From NCBI GenBank assembly GCA_963650385.1, contig CAVJLL010000045.1:1-18779 (forward strand): 18,779 bases of DNA, given 5' to 3'. Position numbers and translations under genes: made by a program. The DNA comes from CAG-791 sp963650385 (lineage in GTDB: Bacteria > Bacillota > Clostridia > Lachnospirales > Lachnospiraceae). Under the pieces are notes generated by a model that was not told where the DNA came from, did no database searches, and saw only the letters and a program-made list of their open reading frames with translations. Below, in pieces: positions 7,508-14,179 of this stretch (its first letter is position 1; each line of letters begins with the position of its first letter).

Positions 7508-7966
7508 TCAATCTCCTGCTGTCTCGAGGCACTGTGCCATCTGCAGAAGACACTGTCCTGCCGACTCGCAGGACTGATTGGCCTTCTCCAGATTCTCCTG
7601 ATCCAGTGTCTCTCCATCAAAAGCCGCGTGGTACTCCCCCTTGGCTTCCTGCAGGTAATCTGCCGCCTGCCGGCACAGATCGCCTGCCTCCTCATAACCT
7701 TCCGGTACGTCTGTCTTGGCTGCCTGCATGCACAGCTCTGTCATCTGATCCACCAGCGTCAGCGCCTGCTCCTGGGCATCCTCCTCGGACGCATCCAGAC
7801 AGTCCAGCTCGTTCTGGTACTGTGCGATGGTCTCATAAAAGCCGGTCATCGCTTCCGTGTAGACAGACAGCTCCTCCAGTGCCTCTTTGCTGGCGCCGCA
7901 CCCTGTCAGAAGGATGACGAGCGCTGCACAGGCAAGCCCAGCTCTATTCCGCTGCCCTGGCTTCAT
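7508..7966 (-). CDS. Lipoprotein of unknown function, possibly frameshifted at its 3' end
   Basis: 152 residues with a clear lipoprotein signal: basic MKPGQRNR, a hydrophobic core, then the lipobox LLTGC with lipidated Cys23. The mature part is acidic and helical with several cysteines (for example near CMQAA, LCRQA, SCESAGQC), suggesting a surface-exposed helical bundle with possible disulfides. No family is recognised. Its ATG overlaps the tyrS stop codon (ATGA), implying translational coupling. Just past its TGA stop, the -strand frame used by no other gene continues as a plausible protein end (EIEPIGEPLASHIEDLRSK and so on) to a TAA at 7438. A single indel near 7508-7530 would extend the protein by about 24 residues. 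Whether that is a real mutation, a sequencing error or coincidence cannot be decided here. Confidence 0.8.
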   Translation of the reverse strand: MKPGQRNRAGLACAALVILLTGCGASKEALEELSVYTEAMTGFYETIAQYQNELDCLDASEEDAQEQALTLVDQMTELCMQAAKTDVPEGYEEAGDLCRQAADYLQEAKGEYHAAFDGETLDQENLEKANQSCESAGQCLLQMAQCLETAGD

Positions 7967-9210
7967 GCCTTGTACAGAACCTTCTTGAAGGTCTTCTTGC
8001 CTCTGCGGACGAGAATGCCCTTCTCGAGTTCCTCTTTGGAATAGCTCTTCTTCAGATCCGTAACCTTCTCATCGTCCACGGAAACGCCGCCCTGCTGCAC
8101 CGAGGTGCGTGCGTTGTTTCTGGACTTTTCGAAGCCGCCCTTTACAAGAATTCCCAGAATATCGATGGTGCCGTCCTCCTGGAAATCCTCATCCGAAAGG
8201 ACTGCCTCCGGAATGTGGGAGTCATCACCGGCTCCCGCGCCGCCAAAGAGCGCCTGGGCACCGGCCTCGGCCTTTTTCGTCTCCTCCTCGCCGTGCACGA
8301 GATTCGTCAGCTCGTGGGCGAGAATCTTCTTGGCCTCGTTGAGCTGAGCGCCCTCCCACTTGTCCATCTCATCGATCTGCTCCAGCGGCAGGAACGTCAT
8401 CATCCGCAGGAACTTCAGGACGTCTGCATCGTCCACGTTCCGCCAGTACTGGTAGAAGTCATACGGACTTGTTTTGTCCGGATCCAGCCATACCGCGCCG
8501 CCGGCTGTTTTGCCCATCTTGGTTCCGTCGTGCTTGAGCAGGAGCGTAATCGTCATCGCGTAGGCGTTCTTCTGGAGCTTCTTGCGGATCAGATTGGCGC
8601 CGCCGAGCATGTTGGACCACTGGTCGTCACCGCCGAACTGCATCTGGCAGCCGTAGTCCTGGTACAGACGATAGAAGTCGTAGCTCTGCATCAGCATGTA
8701 GGAGAACTCCAGGAAGGACAGTCCGCTCTCCATGCGGTTGACATAGCAGCGCGCGCGGAGCATCTCATTGACGTTGAACTCCGCACCGATCTCCCGCATG
8801 AAATCCAGGAAATTCAGGTTCCGCAGCCAGTCTGCGTTGTTCACCATCCGGGCCTTCCCCTCACCGAACTCGATGAAGCGGCTCATCTGCCGGCGGAAGC
8901 ACTCGCAGTTGTGATCAATGGTGTCAATGGTCATCATCTTGCGCATGTCGCTGCGGCCGGACGGGTCTCCGATCATGGCCGTGCCGCCGCCCACCAGCGC
9001 GATGGGCTTGTTGCCGTGCTCCTGCATGCGCTTCATGAGCAGCAGCGCCATGAAGTGTCCGACGTGCAGGGAATCTGCGGTGGGATCAAAGCCGATGTAG
9101 AAGGTTGCCTTGCCGTTGTCGATGAGCTCTGCGATCTCCTTCTCATCGGTCTGCTGTGCAAGGAGCCCTCTTGCCTTGAGCTCCTGTGAAAGTGTCATAT
9201 TGGTTTCCAT
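7963..9210 (-). CDS. tyrS: Tyrosyl-tRNA synthetase
   Basis: Class I aminoacyl-tRNA synthetase that charges tRNA-Tyr with tyrosine in the cytoplasm. The 415 residues show the tyrosine pocket start FYIGFDPTADSLHVGH with the HIGH signature as HVGH (49-52), GDPSGRSDMR (81-90), the substrate loop QFGGDDQWSN (191-200), the KMSKS loop as KMGKT (231-235) and a C-terminal S4 RNA-binding domain (about 345-415) ending GKKTFKKV. The KMGKT form fits the subtype with the longer N-terminal start. The ATG at 9210 has GGAG 11 bases upstream, slightly long; an internal ATG at 9198 has no better site. No T-box leader is visible upstream, although many clostridial tyrS genes have one. Instead a long hairpin fills the gap to gpsA. 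Its stop codon overlaps the start of the lipoprotein gene. Confidence 0.96.
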   Translation of the reverse strand: METNMTLSQELKARGLLAQQTDEKEIAELIDNGKATFYIGFDPTADSLHVGHFMALLLMKRMQEHGNKPIALVGGGTAMIGDPSGRSDMRKMMTIDTIDHNCECFRRQMSRFIEFGEGKARMVNNADWLRNLNFLDFMREIGAEFNVNEMLRARCYVNRMESGLSFLEFSYMLMQSYDFYRLYQDYGCQMQFGGDDQWSNMLGGANLIRKKLQKNAYAMTITLLLKHDGTKMGKTAGGAVWLDPDKTSPYDFYQYWRNVDDADVLKFLRMMTFLPLEQIDEMDKWEGAQLNEAKKILAHELTNLVHGEEETKKAEAGAQALFGGAGAGDDSHIPEAVLSDEDFQEDGTIDILGILVKGGFEKSRNNARTSVQQGGVSVDDEKVTDLKKSYSKEELEKGILVRRGKKTFKKVLYKA

Positions 9211-9249
9211 AATGATCTATGCTCCTCTTCTGTTATCGCATCCGTTCAT

Positions 9250-9296
9250 AAGCAGACCTGCGACAGTCCTGGCGGAGCTGTCCGCTTGGTCTGCTT
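9250..9296 (-). repeat. Long hairpin between gpsA and tyrS
   Basis: A 9-bp perfect outer stem AAGCAGACC (9250-9258) / GGTCTGCTT (9288-9296) continues inward as GCGACAG/CTGTCCGC with one bulged base. The core GGCGGAGCTGTCCGC (9271-9285) is identical to that in the palindrome at 3540-3554. On the minus strand it is followed by ATGAACGG rather than a T-tract, so intrinsic termination is not supported. It lies in the tyrS 5' leader and might influence tyrS expression or mark an RNA processing point. Confidence 0.55.
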
Positions 9297-9307
9297 CCGA
9301 ACTATCT

Positions 9308-10321
9308 CTACTCTTCCCAGTCGAGTCCTCCGGACTCGATTTTGCGGTCGCGCAGCATCAGCTCGCGGACTGCCTCCGCCGGATTCTTGCCTTCCTCCAA
9401 GATCTGGCAGACCTGGTCGATGATGGGCGTTTCGACGCCGTATCTGGCCGCCAGCTGATGCGCCGCTCTGGCGCTGTAGACGCCCTCCACGACCTGCTGC
9501 ACCTCCTGCATGGCTTCCTTGGGGCTCTTTCCCTGCCCGATCAGGATGCCTGCCCTGCGGTTTCTGGAATGCATCGAAGCGCAGGTGACAATGAGATCGC
9601 CAATGCCGGTCAGTCCGGTGAAGCTCTCAAGGCATCCGCCCATTGCCAGTCCGAGCCGTGCGATCTCGGCAATGCCTCTCGTGATCAGCGCCGCCTTTGT
9701 GTTGTCTCCGTATCCGAGGCCGTCTGCAATGCCGGCCGCCAGTGCCACCACGTTCTTGAGTGCAGCACCGACCTGCATGCCCAGGACATCCGGGCTGGTG
9801 TACACGCGGAACACCTCGCTCATGAAGATATCCTGCACGTATCTGGCGTCCTCGCGGCGCACCGCACCGGCCACAATGGCCGTCGGAAGGCCCTTGCCCA
9901 CCTCTTCGGCGTGGGTCGGACCGCACAGCACCGCCGTGCGGCACTGCGGAATTTCCTCTTCAATGATCTGTGTCAGCGTCATCAGGGAATCTTCTTCGAT
10001 ACCCTTGGCCACCGACACGATGAGCTGCCCCTCTGCAACGTAGGGCCGCATGCTGCGCGCGGTGCTCCTCGTAAAGGGTGACGGCACCGCCAGCACCAGC
10101 AAATCCATTCCGTCAATGGCCTTCTGCAGATCCGTAGTTGCCTGCACTTCCGCCGGAAGCTTTACTCCCGGGAGCTTCACCTTCTGCTCGTGCTGCTCAT
10201 TTAAGAGCCGCACCTCGTCCTCGGAAATAGACCAGACGACAACCTGATGTCCCTTGGACGACAATTCATAGGTCAGGGCGGTTCCCCAGCTCCCTGCACC
10301 CAGCATACCGATTCGTGCCAT
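9308..10321 (-). CDS. gpsA: NAD(P)-dependent glycerol-3-phosphate dehydrogenase
   Basis: Reduces dihydroxyacetone phosphate to sn-glycerol-3-phosphate, the backbone precursor for phospholipids. The 337 residues begin MARIGMLGAGSWGTAL, with the dinucleotide-binding loop GAGSWGTA at 8-15. VAKGIE (104-109), GPTHAEEV (134-141, Thr where most have Ser), Lys189 in GAALKNVVALAAGIADG and GDNTKAALITRG follow, then the C-terminal GLTGIGDLIVTC. I start at 10321 because AAAGGG lies eight bases upstream and the conserved N-terminus begins here; a longer frame up to 10357 lacks family similarity. It begins one base after the plsY stop codon, so the product of this enzyme feeds directly into the PlsY acyltransfer step encoded by the same message. 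Confidence 0.97.
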   Translation of the reverse strand: MARIGMLGAGSWGTALTYELSSKGHQVVVWSISEDEVRLLNEQHEQKVKLPGVKLPAEVQATTDLQKAIDGMDLLVLAVPSPFTRSTARSMRPYVAEGQLIVSVAKGIEEDSLMTLTQIIEEEIPQCRTAVLCGPTHAEEVGKGLPTAIVAGAVRREDARYVQDIFMSEVFRVYTSPDVLGMQVGAALKNVVALAAGIADGLGYGDNTKAALITRGIAEIARLGLAMGGCLESFTGLTGIGDLIVTCASMHSRNRRAGILIGQGKSPKEAMQEVQQVVEGVYSARAAHQLAARYGVETPIIDQVCQILEEGKNPAEAVRELMLRDRKIESGGLDWEE

Positions 10322-10322
10322 A

Positions 10323-10976
10323 TTACTTACCCTTTCCCAGATAGGTTTTGCGCTCATTTCCGTCCCGAAGACGCCGGATGTTGCTGCGGTGCCGCCAGAA
10401 GGCCATGATCGTCAAAAGGACCATGATGACGTCGGTTTCCGCCGTCATGGCTGGACTTGCCATATGATACACACCCAGGTGTCCCTGGACGATCACTGCA
10501 ATGCAGCTGACGGCGTATACGCACAACGATCCCAGCGATACAAAGTGCGTCGTCAGAAACGGGAAAAAAAACGCAGCCGCCGCAAACGGCAGAATCGCGA
10601 TGTGATAGCCGAAGGCAAAGCCGGCCATCACCGCAACGCCCTTCCCGCCGCGAAAATTCATATAAAAGGGATAATCGTGTCCCAGCACCACGCCGGCAAA
10701 CGCCCACATCTTCAGAAGATAGACCGCGTCCGCATGCGACCGGCCGAACAGCGCGCCAATCAGCAACAGGCACGCCAGTCCCTTTCCAAGGTCCAGGAAA
10801 AAGACGATGAGCCCCGTCTTCTCTCCCATAACGCGCATGGCGTTCGTCGTGCCGGAGTTCCCGCTTCCGAAATTCCGGATGTCAATTCCCTTTTTGCGCC
10901 CGATCAGATAGGCCCATTGAATGCAGCCGAATCCGTAGCCGATCAGAAGGCATAAAAGCCGCAGAAGCACAGTCAT
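10323..10976 (-). CDS. plsY: Glycerol-3-phosphate acyltransferase PlsY
   Basis: Integral membrane acyltransferase that moves an acyl group from acyl-phosphate to the sn-1 position of glycerol-3-phosphate, the first step of phosphatidic acid synthesis in most bacteria. 217 residues with about five membrane segments. The three signature motifs are present: FGSGNSGTTNAMR (36-48), GHDYPFY (99-105) and FRGGKGVA (108-115). The ATG at 10976 has GAGGAT about seven bases upstream, within the short gap after the der stop; a GTG at 10991 is less well placed. It sits between der and gpsA, a common Firmicute arrangement, and its substrate is the product of the next gene. Confidence 0.95.
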   Translation of the reverse strand: MTVLLRLLCLLIGYGFGCIQWAYLIGRKKGIDIRNFGSGNSGTTNAMRVMGEKTGLIVFFLDLGKGLACLLLIGALFGRSHADAVYLLKMWAFAGVVLGHDYPFYMNFRGGKGVAVMAGFAFGYHIAILPFAAAAFFFPFLTTHFVSLGSLCVYAVSCIAVIVQGHLGVYHMASPAMTAETDVIMVLLTIMAFWRHRSNIRRLRDGNERKTYLGKGK

Positions 10977-10987
10977 TTCACCGATCC

Positions 10988-12334
10988 TCACTTGTTCTTG
11001 CCGTCCTCGCTGCGCTCCCGGATGATGAACTTGATGGGCGTTCCGACAAAGCCGAAGGTCTTCCGGATCTGGTTCTCAAGGTAACGCAGATAGGAAAAAT
11101 GCATCAGATACTTGTAATTGACGAACAGAACAAAGGTCGGCGGCTTTACCCCGGCTTGGGTCCCGTAGAAAATCCGCAGCATCTTGCCCTTGTCCTGCGG
11201 GGGCTGCTGCATGACCGCCGCCTCTGTCAGGATCTCGTTCAAAACGCCCGTCTGAATCCGCAGATTCTGGCTGTCCGACACCAGATCCACCTCGTCATAG
11301 ATGGAGTTCATGCGCTGTCCTGTTTTTGCAGAAATATAGAGAATCTCCGCATACGGAATAAAGGACAGTGTCTGGCGGATCTTGTTGGTGAAGTCCTTCA
11401 TCGTGGAATTGTCCTTTTTCAGTGCATCCCACTTGTTCACGGCGATGATGATCGCCTTTCCTCTCTCGTGCGCAATGCCGGCAATCTTGGCATCCTGCTC
11501 GGTCACGCCGTCCTCGGCCGAGATGACCAGCAGCGCAATGTCCGAGCGCTCCACGGCCGCAACCGCACGCAGGATCATGTAATGCTCCAGCTCCTCCGAG
11601 ATCTTGTTCTTGCGCCGAAGGCCTGCGGTATCGGTGAAAACGTATTCCTTCCCCTTGTGGCGGACGCGTGTGTCGATGGCGTCTCTTGTCGTACCGGCGA
11701 TGTCCGATACGATCACGCGGTCCTCACCGATCAGGCGGTTCACGATGGACGACTTGCCCACGTTCGGCTTGCCGATGATGGCGATCCGCACCGTGTCATC
11801 CTCTTCCGACGTGTCCGATCCCTCCGGGAAGTGGCGCACCACCTCCTCCAGAAGATCGCCGATGCCGGTCTTGCCCGCCGCGGAGACGGGGAACGGCTCG
11901 CCGATGCCGAGGTTATAGAACTCGTACACATAGGGCTGCATCTGCACCGGCTTGTCCACCTTGTTGACGGTGAGCACGACCGGCTTGTGGGACCGGCGCA
12001 GCATGTCCGCCACCTTGGCATCCGCATCCTGGAGCCCCGACTGGATGTCCACCAGGAACAGGATGACGTCCGCCATGTCAATCGCAATCTGCGCCTGATC
12101 GCGCATCTGCGAGAGAATGACGTCCTTGGAATCCGGCTCGATTCCGCCGGTATCAATGAGCGTGAAATTGTAATTCAGCCAGCTCGCATCTGCATAGATA
12201 CGGTCTCTCGTGACACCCGGCGTGTCCTCTACAATGGAAATCCGCTCCCCTGCAATCGCATTGAACAGGGTGGACTTTCCTACATTGGGGCGGCCGACAA
12301 TGGCCACAATCGGTTTGTTTTTTCTCTTTGACAT
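10988..12334 (-). CDS. der: Ribosome biogenesis GTPase Der (EngA)
   Basis: Essential tandem GTPase required for late assembly of the 50S ribosomal subunit. The 448 residues contain two G domains: P-loop GRPNVGKST (14-22), DTGG (61-64) and NKVD (124-127); then GKPNVGKSS (188-196), DTAGLRRK (235-242) and NKWD (300-303). A C-terminal KH-like domain (about 355-448) carries GTQAGVKPPTFVLFVN. The start at 12334 has AGGA seven bases upstream; the longer frame to 12370 is not conserved. It is followed by plsY and gpsA with almost no spacing, and preceded 48 bases away by the glycosyltransferase gene, consistent with one transcript from the promoter at 14084-14092. Confidence 0.97.
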   Translation of the reverse strand: MSKRKNKPIVAIVGRPNVGKSTLFNAIAGERISIVEDTPGVTRDRIYADASWLNYNFTLIDTGGIEPDSKDVILSQMRDQAQIAIDMADVILFLVDIQSGLQDADAKVADMLRRSHKPVVLTVNKVDKPVQMQPYVYEFYNLGIGEPFPVSAAGKTGIGDLLEEVVRHFPEGSDTSEEDDTVRIAIIGKPNVGKSSIVNRLIGEDRVIVSDIAGTTRDAIDTRVRHKGKEYVFTDTAGLRRKNKISEELEHYMILRAVAAVERSDIALLVISAEDGVTEQDAKIAGIAHERGKAIIIAVNKWDALKKDNSTMKDFTNKIRQTLSFIPYAEILYISAKTGQRMNSIYDEVDLVSDSQNLRIQTGVLNEILTEAAVMQQPPQDKGKMLRIFYGTQAGVKPPTFVLFVNYKYLMHFSYLRYLENQIRKTFGFVGTPIKFIIRERSEDGKNK

Positions 12335-12382
12335 AGATTTTTCCTGTATGAATGCTGCCATGCGGCGCATAAACTAATGCAT

Positions 12383-13981
12383 TTACTTTCTGTGAATGGT
12401 TTCCCGGATCAGGCAAAGGGTATACTGCAGATTGGTGACGATGTAGCGGTTGGCAAGGCGCTTCGGGTCCTGGCAAAGCCGGTAGAACCACTCCATGCCG
12501 ATCTTGCGGCACCAGACCGGCGCGCGCTTTATCGTCTCCGCATAGAAGTCAAAGCCGGCTCCCACGCCCATCATCACGCCGCACAGCTTCCCCTGATGCT
12601 CCGCCATCCAGCGTTCCTGCTTGGGCGCGCCGAGGCCGACCCAGATGATGCCGGCCCCGGATGCATTGATCCGCCGGATCGTCTCCGCGTCCTCTTCCTC
12701 CGTCTCCTTTCGAAACGGCGGCGACACCATCCCGGCGATCTGAATTCCCGGGTATCTTCTTTCGAGGTTCACACGCAGCTTATCGATGGTTTCCTGCGTG
12801 GATCCGTAAAAATAATGCCGTACGCTCCCATCCATGGTTGCCCGGAACACAGCATCCATCAGATCCGGTCCGGCAACGCGCTCCGCGGTAAGGAACCCTC
12901 TTCGCTTCTGATATTCCGCAATGGGTGATCCGTCCGGAAATGTAAAGGCCGCTCCGTTCAGAATATCCCGGTACGCAAGATCATCCTGCGCCATCATCAG
13001 CGTATGAACATTGGAGAAGCAAATGTATTCTCCGGCAAGCGATCCTGCCGGCCTGCCGCTTTTATCCCGATCCCCCATCCGGTCCAGGAGCGAAAAGGCG
13101 GCCGTCTCCACATCCGACACCGTGTACGAGACGCCGAACACGCTGCACTGCTCTGCCAGGGAGTCGCATTCTGCGACCGCGTATCCGCCTTTGCTGCATA
13201 CCATTTTATAAGGAAGGCAGCGTCCTTTGTCAAACAGCATGACGCTCGCAGGAATCTTCCGGGTCCGGAAAAGCGAAAGGACGCCGTCCTGCACCTTCTG
13301 CGGCGTATCCGGAAGATACAGAAAGGCTCTCTGCACAAGCGGCTCTCCGCTCTCCTCCTGCGATTCCAGGGCCGCTCCCTGTCTCCCGGCGTCCGCAAGC
13401 CACCGCTCCAGGTCCTTCCTGTCCGGCTCCTGTCCTTCGCCCGTCAGATACACGCTGGTAAGAACGATCTTCTCCTTTAAGAGCATCGAAAGTCGTGCCT
13501 TCGCAAGCATTTCCTGCTCCCTCGTTGTCACCAGGAAAACGTGCAGGCCGCGTGCATAGCGGGCCTGCTGCTCCAGAAGCCTTGTCCGCAGGCGCAGACG
13601 CAGTATTGCCGTAAACAGAATGTCAAAGAACACCCAGTAGAGGAGCATCTGCCGGGAGAGCTGCTCGAAGGATCTGGCCACCGCCAGAAGAATGATGAGC
13701 GCGGCATATTGAAAGATTCTCTCCCGAATCACTCGGACCAGGTTCTCAACCGGATCCATCTGGGTGATGTCATATTCGTGTTTCTTGGCACGGCGGTAGG
13801 TGTTCCAGAAAAGATACAGAAGCAGATTCAGAATAAAGACGGTGCTGTAAAGACGGATCTTCCACGGCTCCATCCTCGCCCACATGCGCAGATAGAGCGC
13901 CAGAACAAACGCCGCCGAGGTGGCCGCGTTGTCCATGATGATAATGATTCTCCGAATCGTCTTGCGTGAACGTAGCTGCAT
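12383..13981 (-). CDS. Membrane-anchored WecG/TagA/CpsF-family glycosyltransferase with WbaP-like N-terminal domain
   Basis: 532 residues in two parts. The N-terminal ~275 residues hold about four hydrophobic segments (about 12-34, 44-61, 88-106, 112-130) followed by an alpha/beta stretch. This is the layout of the N-terminal half of WbaP/CpsE polyprenyl-phosphate sugar-1-phosphate transferases. The C-terminal ~255 residues are a GT26 domain, recognised by NVHTLMMAQ (324-332), PDGSPIAEYQ (349-358), RVAGPDLMD (368-376) and GLGAPKQERW (449-458). GT26 enzymes add N-acetylmannosamine, ManNAcA or similar sugars to undecaprenyl-linked intermediates for teichoic acid, enterobacterial common antigen or exopolysaccharide. 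The catalytic phosphosugar-transferase domain of WbaP is absent, so the fusion probably docks a GT26 enzyme at the membrane. The start is supported by AGG six bases upstream. No other cell-wall polymer gene is in the window, so the substrate is unknown. Confidence 0.87.
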   Translation of the reverse strand: MQLRSRKTIRRIIIIMDNAATSAAFVLALYLRMWARMEPWKIRLYSTVFILNLLLYLFWNTYRRAKKHEYDITQMDPVENLVRVIRERIFQYAALIILLAVARSFEQLSRQMLLYWVFFDILFTAILRLRLRTRLLEQQARYARGLHVFLVTTREQEMLAKARLSMLLKEKIVLTSVYLTGEGQEPDRKDLERWLADAGRQGAALESQEESGEPLVQRAFLYLPDTPQKVQDGVLSLFRTRKIPASVMLFDKGRCLPYKMVCSKGGYAVAECDSLAEQCSVFGVSYTVSDVETAAFSLLDRMGDRDKSGRPAGSLAGEYICFSNVHTLMMAQDDLAYRDILNGAAFTFPDGSPIAEYQKRRGFLTAERVAGPDLMDAVFRATMDGSVRHYFYGSTQETIDKLRVNLERRYPGIQIAGMVSPPFRKETEEEDAETIRRINASGAGIIWVGLGAPKQERWMAEHQGKLCGVMMGVGAGFDFYAETIKRAPVWCRKIGMEWFYRLCQDPKRLANRYIVTNLQYTLCLIRETIHRK

Positions 13982-14083
13982 ACTGTACCTGCCGTGTGAG
14001 CGGCATCCTTCCCTGGACGGCGGCCCTTCTGCCGTCTCCGCCGAAGGATCCGCGTGGAGTCGAGCGGTTTGCTCTGAATCTTG

Positions 14084-14092
14084 AGTATAACA
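14084..14092 (-). promoter_or_regulatory. Extended -10 promoter for the glycosyltransferase-der-plsY-gpsA run
   Basis: The minus strand reads TGTTATACT, an extended -10 element (TGn plus TATACT, one mismatch to TATAAT). No good -35 is seen at 16-18 bp, where the upstream terminator stem lies. The predicted start near 14077 gives a leader of about 95 nt before the start codon at 13981. The promoter begins within five bases of the terminator hairpin that ends the preceding ATPase gene. Confidence 0.5.
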
Positions 14093-14096
14093 CAGA

Positions 14097-14128
14097 AAGT
14101 TCCATCCCGGAAATCCGGGATGGAACTT
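14097..14128 (-). terminator. Intrinsic terminator after the P1B ATPase gene
   Basis: A perfect 14-bp inverted repeat, AAGTTCCATCCCGG (14097-14110) and CCGGGATGGAACTT (14115-14128) around four bases, can extend a few pairs through a bulge. On the minus strand the stem is followed by a modest T-rich stretch (TTTCTGTGTT). It lies 52 bases after the ATPase stop codon and before the next promoter, so a terminator role fits both position and structure. Confidence 0.8.
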
Positions 14129-14179
14129 CTGCGCTGCTGATGCTGTTCATTCTCCGCCAGGACCCGTCGCTCAGCGGAT

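Noticed and set aside
9211..9307. T-box riboswitch in the tyrS leader
   Set aside because: The gap is only 97 bases, lacks the conserved T-box sequence and has a simple hairpin without a T-tract.
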